A DNA stretch of 64,000 bases, from positions 205,909 through 269,908 of the forward strand of contig JAPYMA010000100.1 of assembly GCA_035041965.1 (NCBI GenBank), in the 5' to 3' direction. A model generated the notes under the pieces. That model did not search any database. It was not told where the DNA came from and saw only the letters and a program-made list of their open reading frames with translations. A program made the position numbers and the translations under genes. Of this stretch, positions 37,701 to 48,000 are shown piece by piece (within the stretch, counting starts at the first letter, position 1; each line of letters begins with the position of its first letter). The stretch is from Anisakis pegreffii. Taxonomy: Eukaryota > Nematoda > Chromadorea > Rhabditida > Anisakidae.

Positions 37701-40103
37701 GTGAGTAATCGTTTTTCTCTGCTAGTTTGATGTCAGCATTTTGGTCGTTTGCAATTTGTGTGATATGTACGGACATTTTTCCAGATGGAAGTGCACATTG
37801 GACAGCAAAAGCCGGAGGTGAAAAAGCTAAAGACACTCAACAATACTTCTATCAGCCTCGTCCAGTTGACGTTGAAATTAGTTCATACGCATTGCTCACT
37901 TATATGCTTAACGATGATAAGGAAAAGGGCCTACCAATCGTAAGGTGGTTAAGCTCACAACGGAACGCACTCGGAGGTTTCAGCAGTACTCAGGTAAAAT
38001 CCTTCCTTTACTCACTCATTTTAAAAATTCCACCTTAATCATCGATTCTGGAATAGTGGGTATGATGTGATTGTCTCAGTTCTCATGGTACTGATCTTTT
38101 GATTGCATATCGACTCATTTTCATGTCATCTATTCAACAAATTTAAATTGCTATTTATTCAAGCACTTTTCACGGCAATGTTATAAATTCTAATGAAACA
38201 GGATACGGTGATGGCATTGCAAGCATTGGGCGCATACGCTGAGAAAGCTTATTCGCCAACATTCAACGTTTCGATTATTGTAAAGAGTGGTGCAGACAAT
38301 GAACAATTTGAAGTGACACCTGAAAATGCAATTGTTCTACAGTCTTATGAAGTGCGTTCTTAATTCATTTTCTCTCAGTTTTGTATTGATTGTCATTTGA
38401 CTTGATCGTTGCGTAACTGCTCCAATTAGTTTGCTTGTGGACGTCGCAAATATATTTTCATATTTTCAACACTTTTCAACCAATATGTTGGGGTGAAAAA
38501 GGGAAACTTAAAGATATGCTTCGAGTTCAGATTTCCAGTCTCGATGAGCCACTTCAAATCGAAGCCAAAGGCAATGGTGTAATTTTTGCGCAAGCACAAT
38601 ACTCATACTATCGTGTGGCAACCAAAGACGATATGCCTTTCTATTGTACTAAAGATGTACGCGAAGTTCACGGCGGTAACCGACTGCAACTTGACTTATG
38701 TTGCAAGTACGTTTTTCATTTGTCTGGAGGTGGTTTTGTTAAAAATGAACTCGGGATTTTCAGAGATAGGAGCTGAAGGCTTTTGTGAACACGTAGAATT
38801 TTAAATTTGAATTTTTTTTTCAAGTACTGTTCACAAGAAAAATTGGTAGTTGTATAGTTCAGAGGAGGTAGGCACGCACTGTAATGCGCACGTAGTACAT
38901 CGCATTGACAGATAATGTGCCAGAAAGGAGTTATTCCTCGAAACGTTCTCAGAGCTCACTAGACCCTTTCTAAACGAAAAATCAAATCATCATGAGTGAG
39001 TGAATCACAGCAGAGAGGTGCAATTCATAATAAGAAGCATGCATTCCCATTGCAGCTATACTAAACCTGGACAGCGCTCGAACATGGCCGTGGCTGAAGT
39101 GAGTGCGTTAACTGGTTACCGATTCGATGGTGACGAAATCGGACGGCTAACTGATATTGCTGATTTGCAAAGAGCCGAACTCGACAAGGAGGACACAAAA
39201 ATGAATTTGTATTTTAATCCGGTAGAAGATTTTTCCCATCCTTCGATCGTCATTATTCTTTTGATGTAAAATAATACGCAAGTTGGCTTTTAAAAGATCT
39301 GTTGAAAGCCACAAAAGAATGGATGAGGTATGGCTCGGAAAATTCGACTAATGTTTTGAGATGAGTGCAAGATAAAGGAATAGATCTTAGACTGTTTCAT
39401 ATTTGCAGCTCGGATCTACACCGGTATGCTTATCATTGTTCAGTGATATGGTTTATCAAGTGGCTGATCAAAAGCCTGCTCAAATGGTTCTTTTCGATTA
39501 CTATGATCCAGAACAACAGGTGATTCCGTCACTGAATTGGTCCATTAGCTGATGACAGTTTCAATCTGTCACCAATCATTCACAGCTTCGCTTCACTCCT
39601 CAAAAAATATGTGGGTAGCGCAAAAAAGTGGTGAAAAATTAGCAAGAAATACCGCAAATAATAATGTTTTGCTGATGACAGTTTTAATCTGTTCATCCTG
39701 TTCATTCTGAGAGAAACAGTTTTCGAGTTATTTTATGGCCAGTCGATTCAGTTAATGCCTCGTGAAATTGTGAAACGGTTCGTACAATCGAAATGAAGAA
39801 TGTGAAGATTCGGCGATTTCCTGTCGGAGGTCTTAAGCAGCAATGCAGTTGTAGTGGAGTTATTTGAAGAAGAAATAAAAACAATTTAAGGTGAAATCAT
39901 CCTATTCGGCTAAACAAGTACGATCACTGCAAGACGCATGTCCTGATTGCTGGCCATCGGTGGAAATAAATGACGAGGGCTCAGGTATGACTGCAACTCG
40001 AGCTGATGCATCAAATGCTGCGACGATAACCACCACATCAGGTGTGCTTCGCCTTGGCGTCTTATCACTACTAATCCATTTCTTAACTCTTACCGTTGTG
40101 TAA
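17750..40103 (+). CDS. tep-1: Thioester-containing protein (alpha-2-macroglobulin / CD109 / C3 family) with alternative bait exons, about 1,558 aa
   Basis: Family role: an extracellular protein whose bait region is cut by proteases, exposing an internal thioester that bonds covalently to the attacker or to surfaces (opsonin or protease trap). Seen in order: a signal peptide ([17 protein letters not shown] within exon 1); macroglobulin domains with [10 protein letters not shown] and [13 protein letters not shown]; a tetrabasic SRRRRSIW site; one of four alternative bait exons ending in FPEx[10 protein letters not shown]; the thioester GCGEQ at 36,059-36,073; HHKDMQGG, which aligns with the catalytic-His segment of C3; a receptor-binding-like domain; and a hydrophobic C-terminus typical of GPI attachment. 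The length fits CD109/TEP proteins. The start is the first ATG in frame (17,750); ATG 17,786 is an alternative that gives a tighter signal peptide. The junction between exons 26 and 27 is the only uncertain one. Family assignment is near certain; orthology to C. elegans tep-1 is inferred. Confidence 0.93.
22424..22435 (+). other. Tetrabasic (furin-type) cleavage site in TEP exon 13
   Basis: Four consecutive arginine codons in the context SRRRRSIW, just before the bait region. Complement C3 is cut into its two chains at a tetrabasic run in a comparable region. Cleavage here is inferred. If it occurs, the mature protein would be two chains, with the alternative bait segment near the start of the second. 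Confidence 0.6.
23629..23677. repeat. Perfect 21-bp stem, 7-nt loop hairpin in TEP intron 14
   Basis: Arms 23,629-23,649 and 23,657-23,677 are exact reverse complements around the loop AAACTCA. It lies between constitutive exon 14 and bait exon A and would be transcribed in the pre-mRNA. It could be a splicing-control structure, a small-RNA precursor or a tiny inverted-repeat element. Nothing in the sequence decides between these. Confidence 0.9.
23939..24119 (+). other. TEP alternative bait exon A (181 bp)
   Basis: Acceptor TTTCAG ends at 23,938; donor GTGAGG begins at 24,120. It starts with the two bases TG, completing the A left by exon 14 (Met), and ends with AA, completed by the T of exon 16 (Asn). 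The peptide is Pro/Gly-rich ([11 protein letters not shown]), then acidic, and ends [19 protein letters not shown]. The FPESWIW block is the conserved end of the bait region in this family. The phase pattern (two bases in, two bases out) is identical to exons B, C and D. Confidence 0.88.
25476..25644 (+). other. TEP alternative bait exon B (169 bp)
   Basis: Acceptor CGTTCAG ends at 25,475; donor GTGAGT begins at 25,645. The peptide begins [16 protein letters not shown], continues through an Ala/Ser-rich stretch ([11 protein letters not shown]) and ends [20 protein letters not shown], followed by Asp at the junction with exon 16. It shares KVR..FPE.WIW with exons A and C but almost nothing else, as expected for alternative bait segments. 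It uses the same intron phases as the other copies. Confidence 0.88.
26885..27017 (+). pseudogene. Probable decayed fifth TEP bait exon
   Basis: Between exons B and C a short stretch translates as [17 protein letters not shown], then after a one-base frame break as [13 protein letters not shown], followed by a GTGAGT donor that leaves two bases, exactly the phase used by the working copies. The DNA around FPET closely matches exon B (ATTTCCAGAA...GTG.AT). A stop lies upstream in the first frame with no acceptor after it, so the copy looks non-functional. The match is short, so chance cannot be excluded. Confidence 0.4.
27687..28745. repeat. Cluster of hAT-MITE-derived fragments in the TEP bait-exon region
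   Basis: 27,687 begins TAGTGGTTCTCACG and continues with sequence homologous to the element at 43.4 kb. 28,260-28,470 and 28,500-28,745 are two diverged tandem copies of a unit containing CATACCCAAGTG / CGAGTGGAAAA, then a CGTTT.ATCATAA block and AAATATT.ATTTC. The second is homologous to the reverse of the element at 50.1 kb. Individual borders are eroded. Confidence 0.6.
28845..28925. repeat. hAT-like terminal fragment
   Basis: GGCGGGCCAGATATTATTGA then GGGCTCCGGGCCGGGGTTGCC resembles the GC-rich ends typical of Charlie-type hAT elements. Only this end was found. Confidence 0.45.
29670..29841 (+). other. TEP alternative bait exon C (172 bp)
   Basis: Acceptor GCGATCAG ends at 29,669; donor GTAGGG begins at 29,842. 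The peptide starts [19 protein letters not shown] and ends [26 protein letters not shown] is the best match to the family consensus among the four. The acceptor lacks a long pyrimidine run and the donor is GTAGGG, so this copy may be spliced less efficiently. Phases are identical to the other copies. Confidence 0.85.
31180..31423 (+). other. TEP alternative bait exon D (244 bp, divergent)
   Basis: Acceptor AATTGCAG ends at 31,179; donor GTGAGC begins at 31,424. The longest copy, with 80 full codons. The peptide contains [17 protein letters not shown] and ends [19 protein letters not shown] followed by an acidic tail. The conserved FPExW is kept, but WIW is replaced by CWL, adding an unpaired Cys, and the segment after it is longer than in A-C. 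Phases match the other copies exactly. It may be an older duplicate or a functionally distinct bait. Confidence 0.82.
31666..33263. mobile_element. Long fold-back (Mutator-like?) element, 1.6 kb, in TEP intron 15
   Basis: The ends GTACCCGGTCAG and (reversed) GTGACCGGTCAA are inverted. Inside are long arms, about 31,790-32,060 and 32,930-33,210, that are near-perfect reverse complements. The left end adds degenerate copies of TTTGCCTAACGRCATTT. Flanking GAATTATTAG (31,656-31,665) and GAATTAATAG (33,264-33,273) form a 10-bp near-identical duplication. Long inverted arms with a 9-10-bp duplication suggest a Mutator-like fold-back element. No transposase is present. It sits between bait exon D and exon 16 and carries another element inside it. 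Confidence 0.75.
32197..32785. mobile_element. GC-rich non-autonomous hAT-like element, 589 bp, nested
   Basis: The ends TAGTGTTCGTCGGGG and its reverse complement CCCCGACGAACACTA are perfect, and the element is flanked by an exact 8-bp duplication GAAGTGAG (32,189-32,196 and 32,786-32,793). An 8-bp duplication with these end bases fits the hAT superfamily. The interior is made of many CTCCCCG/CGGGGAG blocks around an AT-rich centre (32,430-32,590) and is strikingly GC-rich compared with its surroundings. The open frames in it are low-complexity artefacts. Confidence 0.85.
36059..36073 (+). other. Intact thioester motif GCGEQ in TEP exon 21
   Basis: Codons for Gly-Cys-Gly-Glu-Gln in the context [16 protein letters not shown]. 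The Cys and Gln side chains form the internal thioester in C3, C4, A2M, CD109 and most TEPs. The downstream HHKDMQGG segment in exon 23 (36,783-36,899) aligns with the C3 segment that carries the catalytic His. This suggests C3/CD109-like reactivity toward hydroxyl groups. Confidence 0.92.
36970..37130. repeat. Inverted repeat in TEP intron 23
   Basis: GATCTCTCAGGC at about 36,993 is repeated in reverse as GCCTGAGAGATC at about 37,112. The intron (36,900-37,509) is otherwise unremarkable and holds no further exon. Confidence 0.5.
40044..40100 (+). other. Predicted GPI-anchor signal at the TEP C-terminus
   Basis: The protein ends with a Thr/Ala/Ser-rich spacer ([10 protein letters not shown]) followed by 19 hydrophobic residues ([19 protein letters not shown]) and no cytoplasmic tail. 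This is the usual layout of a GPI attachment signal, as in CD109. A secreted form or a true transmembrane anchor are the alternatives. Confidence 0.6.
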
Positions 40104-42095
40104 AGTTGGTTCAGTATGTCAATAGCTAGATAAATATCATAAAAATTCGTCGATTTCAAATAGAAACACTTGTAAAAAGGCTTAAAAAATTATCTATCGA
40201 TCTAACCAATTTTTCAGTAAGATTTTTTGGTGATACTCATTTGAATTGTTTATTAGTGCCGACGTTTCGTGTGATGCTAGTTTCTGTTTAGCCTTTCATG
40301 TGAATATTAACAAAATCTTATCCTTTATGGTGCAGAATTCACATGTAATTGATTAACAGCATCCCTTTGCGAAATCGCTTTACCAAGTCATTTCTCATCA
40401 CTTCATCGAATCACTTTAATGCCTTCCCATTGACTGTTCGAAATTGCTATCGCTCAGAATGGTTATTTTCGGTCATTGTTTGACTTAGTTCATCGGTAAA
40501 GTTGGCCGTTTTAATCGCAGTTTTACATCATCCGAGTCCTTTCGGGACAATGATAGGACAGTGATAACGAAAGGAACACAGATATAGTAGTAGAAGAAAA
40601 GTCCTATAAAGCGATCGCAATAAAATATAAATGAAATGCGGAAGCTCTACTGAGGCTTAATTCTGTTATAAGTGCACTATTCTCGAAGTGTGCTTGATTG
40701 TCCTAGGTGCGATTATTGCGTAAAGATGATGAGTAGGATGACGTAAATGCTTTGATCTATCATATGTATTGAATTGTACGCTAATAATTTGAATGATTTC
40801 CTTGCTTCTATCACATTTTGATTGTCGATAGTTCTGAGCATAATGCCACGATTGATCGTCAAACGCTTCGAATGTTAATTGGTTGTGAGTGTGAAGTTGC
40901 TTGATTGAACAACGCAACTGAATCGTATAACTAACAGCTTTCTTGTACGTAATTATATTGTTCACTTAAAATTCTTGCTTGGCATTTTGTATTGCAAATT
41001 CATCAACATTTTGTTGTTCTTAATTGTTGCATGAGATAGCTTTCAATAAATTCATATGCTCCTTAATATGTATTATATTTATTCATTCAACAAATCATAC
41101 AAAGCTTCATCCGAACGTAAACATTATTCCATTCCACAGATCATTTCAATTTCGTTCACTTACCGTAAATTTTCATCTCATTAGTGCTCTAATTAATGCC
41201 TTCACTGTGTTGTTCCACCCCTCCACGGAAGCGATGGGGCTTTGTATTCATCATAAACGCTCTGATATTTACCAAACTTAATTGAGTGTACTCTCGTTAT
41301 TCACGTGAACACTTAGCTAAAAATTCAATGAAGAACGACGAGAAAAAGTTACGTTCGAATTGCATGATTCACGTCTTTTTTATAGCATTGACTAAAATAT
41401 TGGAAAATTTCGACAGCGAAATATAGCTGTACACTTTCTTAAGTGCAGCTTTTCTAATTCCTGGTTCTTATCGTCTCTGTTGTGAGAGAATAACGAGAGT
41501 TGATCTTTGTAACTTACTATTGTATATGTTTGATGACTATGTCACGGTGCCCAAATTAACTGTTTGATGTGATTTATGCTTAACATTGTATGCAAAGTTT
41601 GATTGAGTTTTTTTGTTTTTCACTTCAACAAATCAAGCATGTCCATAGAGTATCTGTTTGACATTGACTGCTCATGCTATCTACGGGCCTACTCCCATCT
41701 GATGTTGGAGAATTTCTGTGGACACAGTTTCCTTCGTTCAGTCAACAACAAATACTCAAATTCCATGATGAATTTGCGGTGGTTTTGTGATGGAGGGTTT
41801 AGTCGCCAACATGTGAAATGAAACTGTGTGGGCGGGGAAGGAGATAGGTGCTATGTACCTCTACGGCTGTCAGCATCTCAATTCAGTGGGAAAATATTCA
41901 AATTATTTGCTGTATTGAGTGGAAATATGAGATGTGCTGTTGATACGAAAAGTTGAGGTACACGAAATGTACTCTTTTGTGCATGACAATATTCAAAATG
42001 TTTATTGTTGATGTTGAAAAAAGAAACGATATTACGAAACTCAATAAAGATTGATATGTGTATATTTGTATGGAAGTCAATCAATCTAATAATTT

Positions 42096-42457
42096 GCTAA
42101 CTGTTGGGGGTGCGGGATAGTATTCCAAGGGATGCGAGATAACAGTTCAATTAAAGTTGGTGAGGGTAAAGTTCAACGCGTACGTGTTTGTAACATAGAT
42201 GAGGGAGGACGTACGTATTTTTGAAAACGTTTTATGTACGGATGAAAATCTATCGGGAGTTTAGGCGACCATTACTTTTTTGTACTGTTTTTTCTTTTCC
42301 AAATGATCATTTTTTATAGGATAATAAAAGTTAGTTATAAAAAATTCTTTCGGTCACGTTTCTTTTTATTCCTAAATTAACTATTCTTGTGAGGAGGACG
42401 TGGATATTTTCAAATTTTTTAGAGGTTGAGGGTGAAAAAAAAGGTTAAGAACCATTG
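42096..42457. repeat. Probable hAT-like non-autonomous element
   Basis: The right end GGTTAAGAACCATTG is a typical reversed hAT terminus. The left side begins with TAACTGTTGGGGGTGCGGG, similar to hAT left ends, but the outermost bases are eroded and no duplication was found. Confidence 0.4.
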
Positions 42458-43365
42458 CGGTTACGTAATGAAAGAGAATAGACGTTTTCGCTCACACTTT
42501 TGTATTTACTAATCTTTAAAAACGGCTTGGTAATGAGCTCGAAGGACAGTTGAATTAGCTTGCATGACAGTGTCTCCAAATTCAAAACTTAACGATCGTT
42601 ACTTTCATCTCCCTCGAAAACTGAATAACGGTTATTGGCACGCAACTGAATTTATTATTACAACCTTTATAGCTTTTTTGGTAATTGTTCAAGCGGTAAC
42701 ATTTTTAACGTGTTGCGCATACTTTTTGTAAGTGATACATACTGCGCATATTTATCCAAGAATGAATGCACGAATTTCGTGATATTGATTGGTTTTCAGA
42801 TGAGAAGAAACAGTAGAGATGAATGATGTAATGAGCCAAAGTGAAGGATCGATCGTGTTCCATTTCTGTTTTTTGAGATATTGTGATTGATAATAAATAT
42901 TATAAATTTGATGTTTATTGCGGTATGAACTGCTGCTGTTCAAAAATGAATTTACTGCTCTATTAAATTACTAAAAATATGTTGTTTTGTAGCATTTTCA
43001 AGCAAATACGATTCCATCGACATGTTTCATCATGGCCAAAAGCAAACCTCATCGCTACACAATGGGCATATCTTAGTTTTGCAAATAAAAATATAAACTA
43101 CAAAGCTCAATAATCTGTTCATTTCGCAAAACAATAAACTGATCACTCAGAATGCAAGATGTATAGTTGTTATGTTTAGAGTCACGTTATATCTCACTCA
43201 AAGCGTGATTCTTCATTGCAGTGATCGTTCTTCCAATGAATTTACCACGAATTTGCAGAATACGTGGACCGTATAAGGGAGATACTCAAAGAACATCTTA
43301 GACAGATTTGATGAGCAACGCAAATGAAATATTCGTGTGCTGATTAAAGGAATGTTCCTCTGCAA

Positions 43366-43746
43366 CAGTGTTTCTCACGCCTGACAGCTCCATTGCATGT
43401 TTCGATGGTCTTGCAGGCCGTCATTACTCACCCACCCTCCTACTACAAGAATTTAATGTTTCCAAGCATAACGTCAGAAGCAAATCCAGAGCCGATCCGG
43501 AAGTCCTCGATATTATGAAGGAAATTAATTTTCTGGAATGGAACAAGTATTTTTGAAGCTTCATTTATCAACTGCCGGAAAATTAAGAACCCCAACAATT
43601 AATAAGGAAAAGCAGTAGAAAAAAACCTTCGCCAATGATGAAAAAAATTGAAAATTTCTACCAGCAATACATTTATATTTTCAATTACCCCTTGACACCA
43701 CCAAATTGTTCCCAGAGGGTAGTTCACCCCGCTGTTAGAAACATTG
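43366..43746. mobile_element. hAT-type MITE, about 380 bp
   Basis: Starts CAGTGTTTCTCACG and ends TTAGAAACATTG, roughly inverted. The flanking 8-mers CTCTGCAA and ATCTGGAA agree at 6 of 8 positions. The interior (GGAAATTAATTTTCTGGAATG and neighbours) is shared with 27.7-27.96 kb, so this is a repeated family. The 62-codon frame inside is not a gene. Confidence 0.65.
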
Positions 43747-45094
43747 ATCTGGAACGTACGGGTAGTTGGTTGTTGTCGTGGAATTTACGACAAAAATAGA
43801 AATCTGATATTCCGGTTCGAATAATCCGTTGACTTGAACAAGAATGACACGATGGTAGTTTCATATTCAGACAGTGCTTTTATTGATAACAACAAACCAC
43901 AAGTAATGAAAACCTGAAGCAAGGAACATGAAAAACACTTCAATAATAATTCAAGAATAAATAAACAAATTATCTCACCTATCTCAGCACGTAAAATCAA
44001 TGAACAATTATGCTAGTAACTGCTGCAATATTCGTAACAAGCGAAGCACCAAATGGTCACTGCGTCGAGATGGTGTGAATGGTTGATGCAGAATCGTGCG
44101 GATGGTACCCGAGATGTCGATTACTGTTCTGCCGAGCTAAGAATATGTCTTAGAGACAGAGAATAATGTCACTAGTAAACCGTTATTTACAATAACAGTG
44201 CTTCCAATTATCTCGTTAATAGTCGAGATATTCAAGAATGGTAGCAATTGTTAGAGTCAAGGATAACAATTCACTCAGACTGAGTCTTTCAAATAATACT
44301 CAGCTCAATGACCAGTTTAAGGTGATGTTTGACCTCTGAATATTTTTGATGTATATTCAGCCCAACTGAATTCGTCTTCATTTGGCGATCGCCGTTGAAT
44401 ATTAAATGCATTATTGAGACAATAAACAAAATTTGTTTGATAGAATTAGTTGGAAACCGTATGCAAATATTGCATGATTACGATTCAAATTATTAACATA
44501 ACGCCTGTTGCATTGTCAGTTCGCGATTCTCGCGATAGTTTCGCTGATGTGTTGGAAGTATCGAAAGATGAAACTATCTCGTTGAAAGGACTGAATTCAT
44601 CATTATCAAACAATCTCTGAATGAGTCAATCAATCTTATCGTACGCATAAAAACGAAAAATATCTTTTACTTAAGTGTTAGCATCAAATCATTGCAACAA
44701 AGTAATTTCTGAATTTTTTATCAAACGATAATATTTGCTTACTTCATAGCGTATTCTGTGATCGATGCACTAAAGAAATATTGGTGATTTTTATTTCTTC
44801 ATTTTGTTTTTCCAAAATTTCCACTTATATTCTCATTAACCTGTTGTCAACAAATGCTACTGCAATTAGTGTTCACTACCCACTATCACTGTTATTAACA
44901 CTGCTGCCAGCATTATCATCGTTGTCATTGTTTTTTCATTATAATCATTCCCACCTTACATCAATGTCAATATCTTAATGAATCTCAAGCGTTCCTTTGT
45001 AGTATCAGAACGAACGCTTCCTTGTGAGTGCACATAGTTGTTGGCATGTATGTGATAAGTGCTGCTGCAGTGATGTGATCACTTATCAATAGGA

Positions 45095-48000
45095 ATGCAG
45101 TCGTGCGAAGCTCTTAAGTGTGCCATTTGCGGTGATCACGCCACCGGTAAACACTATGGTGCCATTTCATGTGATGGATGTAAAGGTTATCTTTTAATTC
45201 GGCCAGTTTTCATCGATTGCTCTCCTTAAGAATCGAATCTTAGTCAATTCCTCTAGTATTATCATTTAAGCAAGAACTTCATTTCTCCGAATGCTGCTTA
45301 CTTGCAGTCATAATGTGTATCGTGTGTTTAACTTGATCCAAAAAAAGCTAGCTAATGACTTCGATTATATCATTTATTGCTGTTTTGATCATTATATGCT
45401 GTGAAATGACTTTTGAAGTGCTATTTCAGGTTTCTTCCGAAGAACAGTTCGGAAGAGACACGCCTACACGTGTAGATTTGAGCATGCATGTGTTGTTGAT
45501 AAAGGTATCTTAAAATTGACACTATTGATTTGGAACGATACATTAAAAAGATATATTTCAAGTCGTGAACTTGCTAAAAACCTGCATATTCAGTACACTT
45601 GTGCAGACAAAGAATTCATTGTCATCGAGACTTGATAGGAATGTCGATTTGATGAATTTGTATTTATTGAGTTTTATTTATTCATTGATGAATTTGAATG
45701 GAACCTCAACTAGCTTCAGAAACCAAACGCAATACTCTTAGTCTACTTTCTTGACAATTTTTGTATTTTAAAAATAATCTGTAGGAGTTGAACTGCTTTG
45801 CAGTTTATAGCAATCGAAAATTAGCGAATCTTTTTTAATGATAATCAACAATGCAGATGTTCCTAACGCCGTAAGAAATTGCTAATTGTAAACTGTTTCA
45901 AAATTACCTCCGTCTTTCAGGACAAGTTATATGTCATCTTGTAGAGCTCGTGCAATCGATCATGCATATGCAAGAAATTTTTGTGGAATACAAAGAGGGC
46001 GTGAGATATGGGGAATAATAGTTACCATTGCCCTGAAGTAACGTTTTGAATGGTCAAGTTGTGACAGCGTCGTGGCATAATAGGTAGTGCGCTAGGCTCA
46101 GGTCTGAAGATCAGTAGGTTTTGATCCATTTGATGGGGAAGTTCTTTCTTGATGGCTAACATTGAAAAGAAATTGTGGTTAACCAATTAACAACCAACAA
46201 CCGCTCATCTTTATGTATCAAAAGATGATGAATCATTAAGTCGCCTTCGTCCAGGATCTTTTAATTGACCTGATCCAGGTCAATTTATAATCTTTTTGTG
46301 AAAACGAAATTTTGTGAAAATGAAATGTTTCCACTAACATACCAAAAAGTTGTGGGAACGGAAACAAAATATCATGGTTACTTGAATATGCTATAAATGC
46401 CGCTAATTTCTTTCCAACCACGAGAAAATAAACTTTCCCACCACTCTGATCCGATTCCCGAGGCTTCAGACTTGAGCTCAACGCACTATCCACTAGTGAT
46501 GGCATCCGACCGGCATTCAGTCGTAAAAATCCAACATATTTCGGTCAGAATTTCGACTGAAGGATTCTAAAATTTGATCGAAATTCGGAATGTCAGAATT
46601 TTGAAGAGTCGATTTGATCGGATTCCGACGGAACGAAATTTCCTTCGAATGTCATTACCACCATCCACTAATCCACAATGCTGCCCCCGGTTGACCATTC
46701 AAAATGTTACTTCAATGCACTAAAACTTTTATTCTCTCATATCTCACGTTCCATCTGAATTCCACAAAAATTCCTTGCATATCCATGACCAGCTACAAAA
46801 GCTCTACAATATGATATATAACACTTACCGAAAGGTGGGGGAAGGGATAGTCTTGTGACCTTTTCTTGTTAGTAAACGATATTTAAGCTAGTGTTATCGA
46901 ATTTAATGCTTATATTGTTGAGTTGAATACATAGCACTTTGTGTAGTTAGGTTTTTTTCCGAATTGAGCAATTTTCAATCACTAAACATGACTTTCAATG
47001 AAAGTGCGATTTCTGAAGATCACAGAAATGTGTGTCGTCGATGTCGTTTCGACCAATGCCTCAGGAGTGGCATGAAACGTGAAGCGGTACAAAACGAACG
47101 AGATAGAATCGTTTCACACCGATCACAGCCTATTGATAGAAGTTATTCTGAAGCATATATTGATGCACTGCTTAAGGTCATTTCAAACAATCAATCACTC
47201 TGTTTCCTTGCACACCACTTCAAATTTTGCACTTACTGCGATGAATTACAGTTATGCTGACATCTGTTCAACGTTAAATACTGTTTTGTTTTTAAGTGTA
47301 GGAAAGCTGAAAGTAAATCATAAGCTGTTGTAGCATTTAAAAGGAGCTCTAACATCCAGAAGATTAATGAGGCTTTCATCATGCAGGCAGAACGGGCTAC
47401 CCATTCATTACGCGCAACAGTTATCACCAGGACTGCAGATGCACGCAGAATTGCAACAACGTTCGACGTTTCAGAAAGTATGCATCAACAGTTGATCTTA
47501 ATGGTTGAATGGGCGAAGAATCTTAATCAGTTCATTAACTTACCGATGAATGTTCAAATTGCGCTGCTCAGAAACTTTTCTGCTCAGCATCTTGTCATTT
47601 GTGCTGGATTTCGGTTAATCTTCAATTTCTTACTTCTTTATTATCCTCATAAACCGAATTATTCGATCAACCACTAAACTTGAAGTGGACAGATAACTTC
47701 CGCTAATTGTCCTACGACTGTTTATTGCATTGACTACTGCTATTGCCGTTATTTCAACTTTCTTTATATTATTATGCACATTATTACCTCAGCAGTAATA
47801 TCACTGTTATTATTATTGGTTGTTGCTATTATTATTGCATTGATTTCATTACATTCAATCAATGAGGGGATAAATTTTCATAGACAAAAACTTCGAAACA
47901 GTGAAAATCTTTCAGATCAATGCATGTGCAAGACGCAATTTGGCTAACCAATGACTCGTGCCTGCATCGAGATGCACCAGCAGTACCTGATGTAAAGTGG

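Larger units (their letters stand above)
34252..40103 (+). other. TEP constitutive exons 16-30 (3' half)
   Basis: Exons: 34252-34369, 34773-34886, 35126-35205, 35371-35545, 35670-35808, 36003-36204, 36464-36629, 36783-36899, 37510-37696, 37785-37993, 38202-38355, 38502-38706, 39056-39221, 39409-39519 and 39891-40103 (stop TAA 40101-40103). Exon 16 starts with one base, T, that completes the codon left by the bait exon, then reads [18 protein letters not shown], a highly conserved family segment. The exon 26 donor is uncertain. The obvious GTGCGT donor at 38,352 leaves a frame mismatch; using the weak GTTCTT donor after 38,355 restores it, with exon 27 starting at 38,502 or 38,514. All other junctions are in frame. 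Confidence 0.82.
40104..45094. other. Intergenic between TEP and the nuclear receptor
   Basis: Holds the MITEs at 42.1 and 43.4 kb. An AATAAA at about 40,618 could end the TEP transcript. No other gene recognised. Confidence 0.5.

Noticed and set aside
41603..41821. 72-codon plus frame
   Set aside because: No recognisable domain or splice partner; likely chance.
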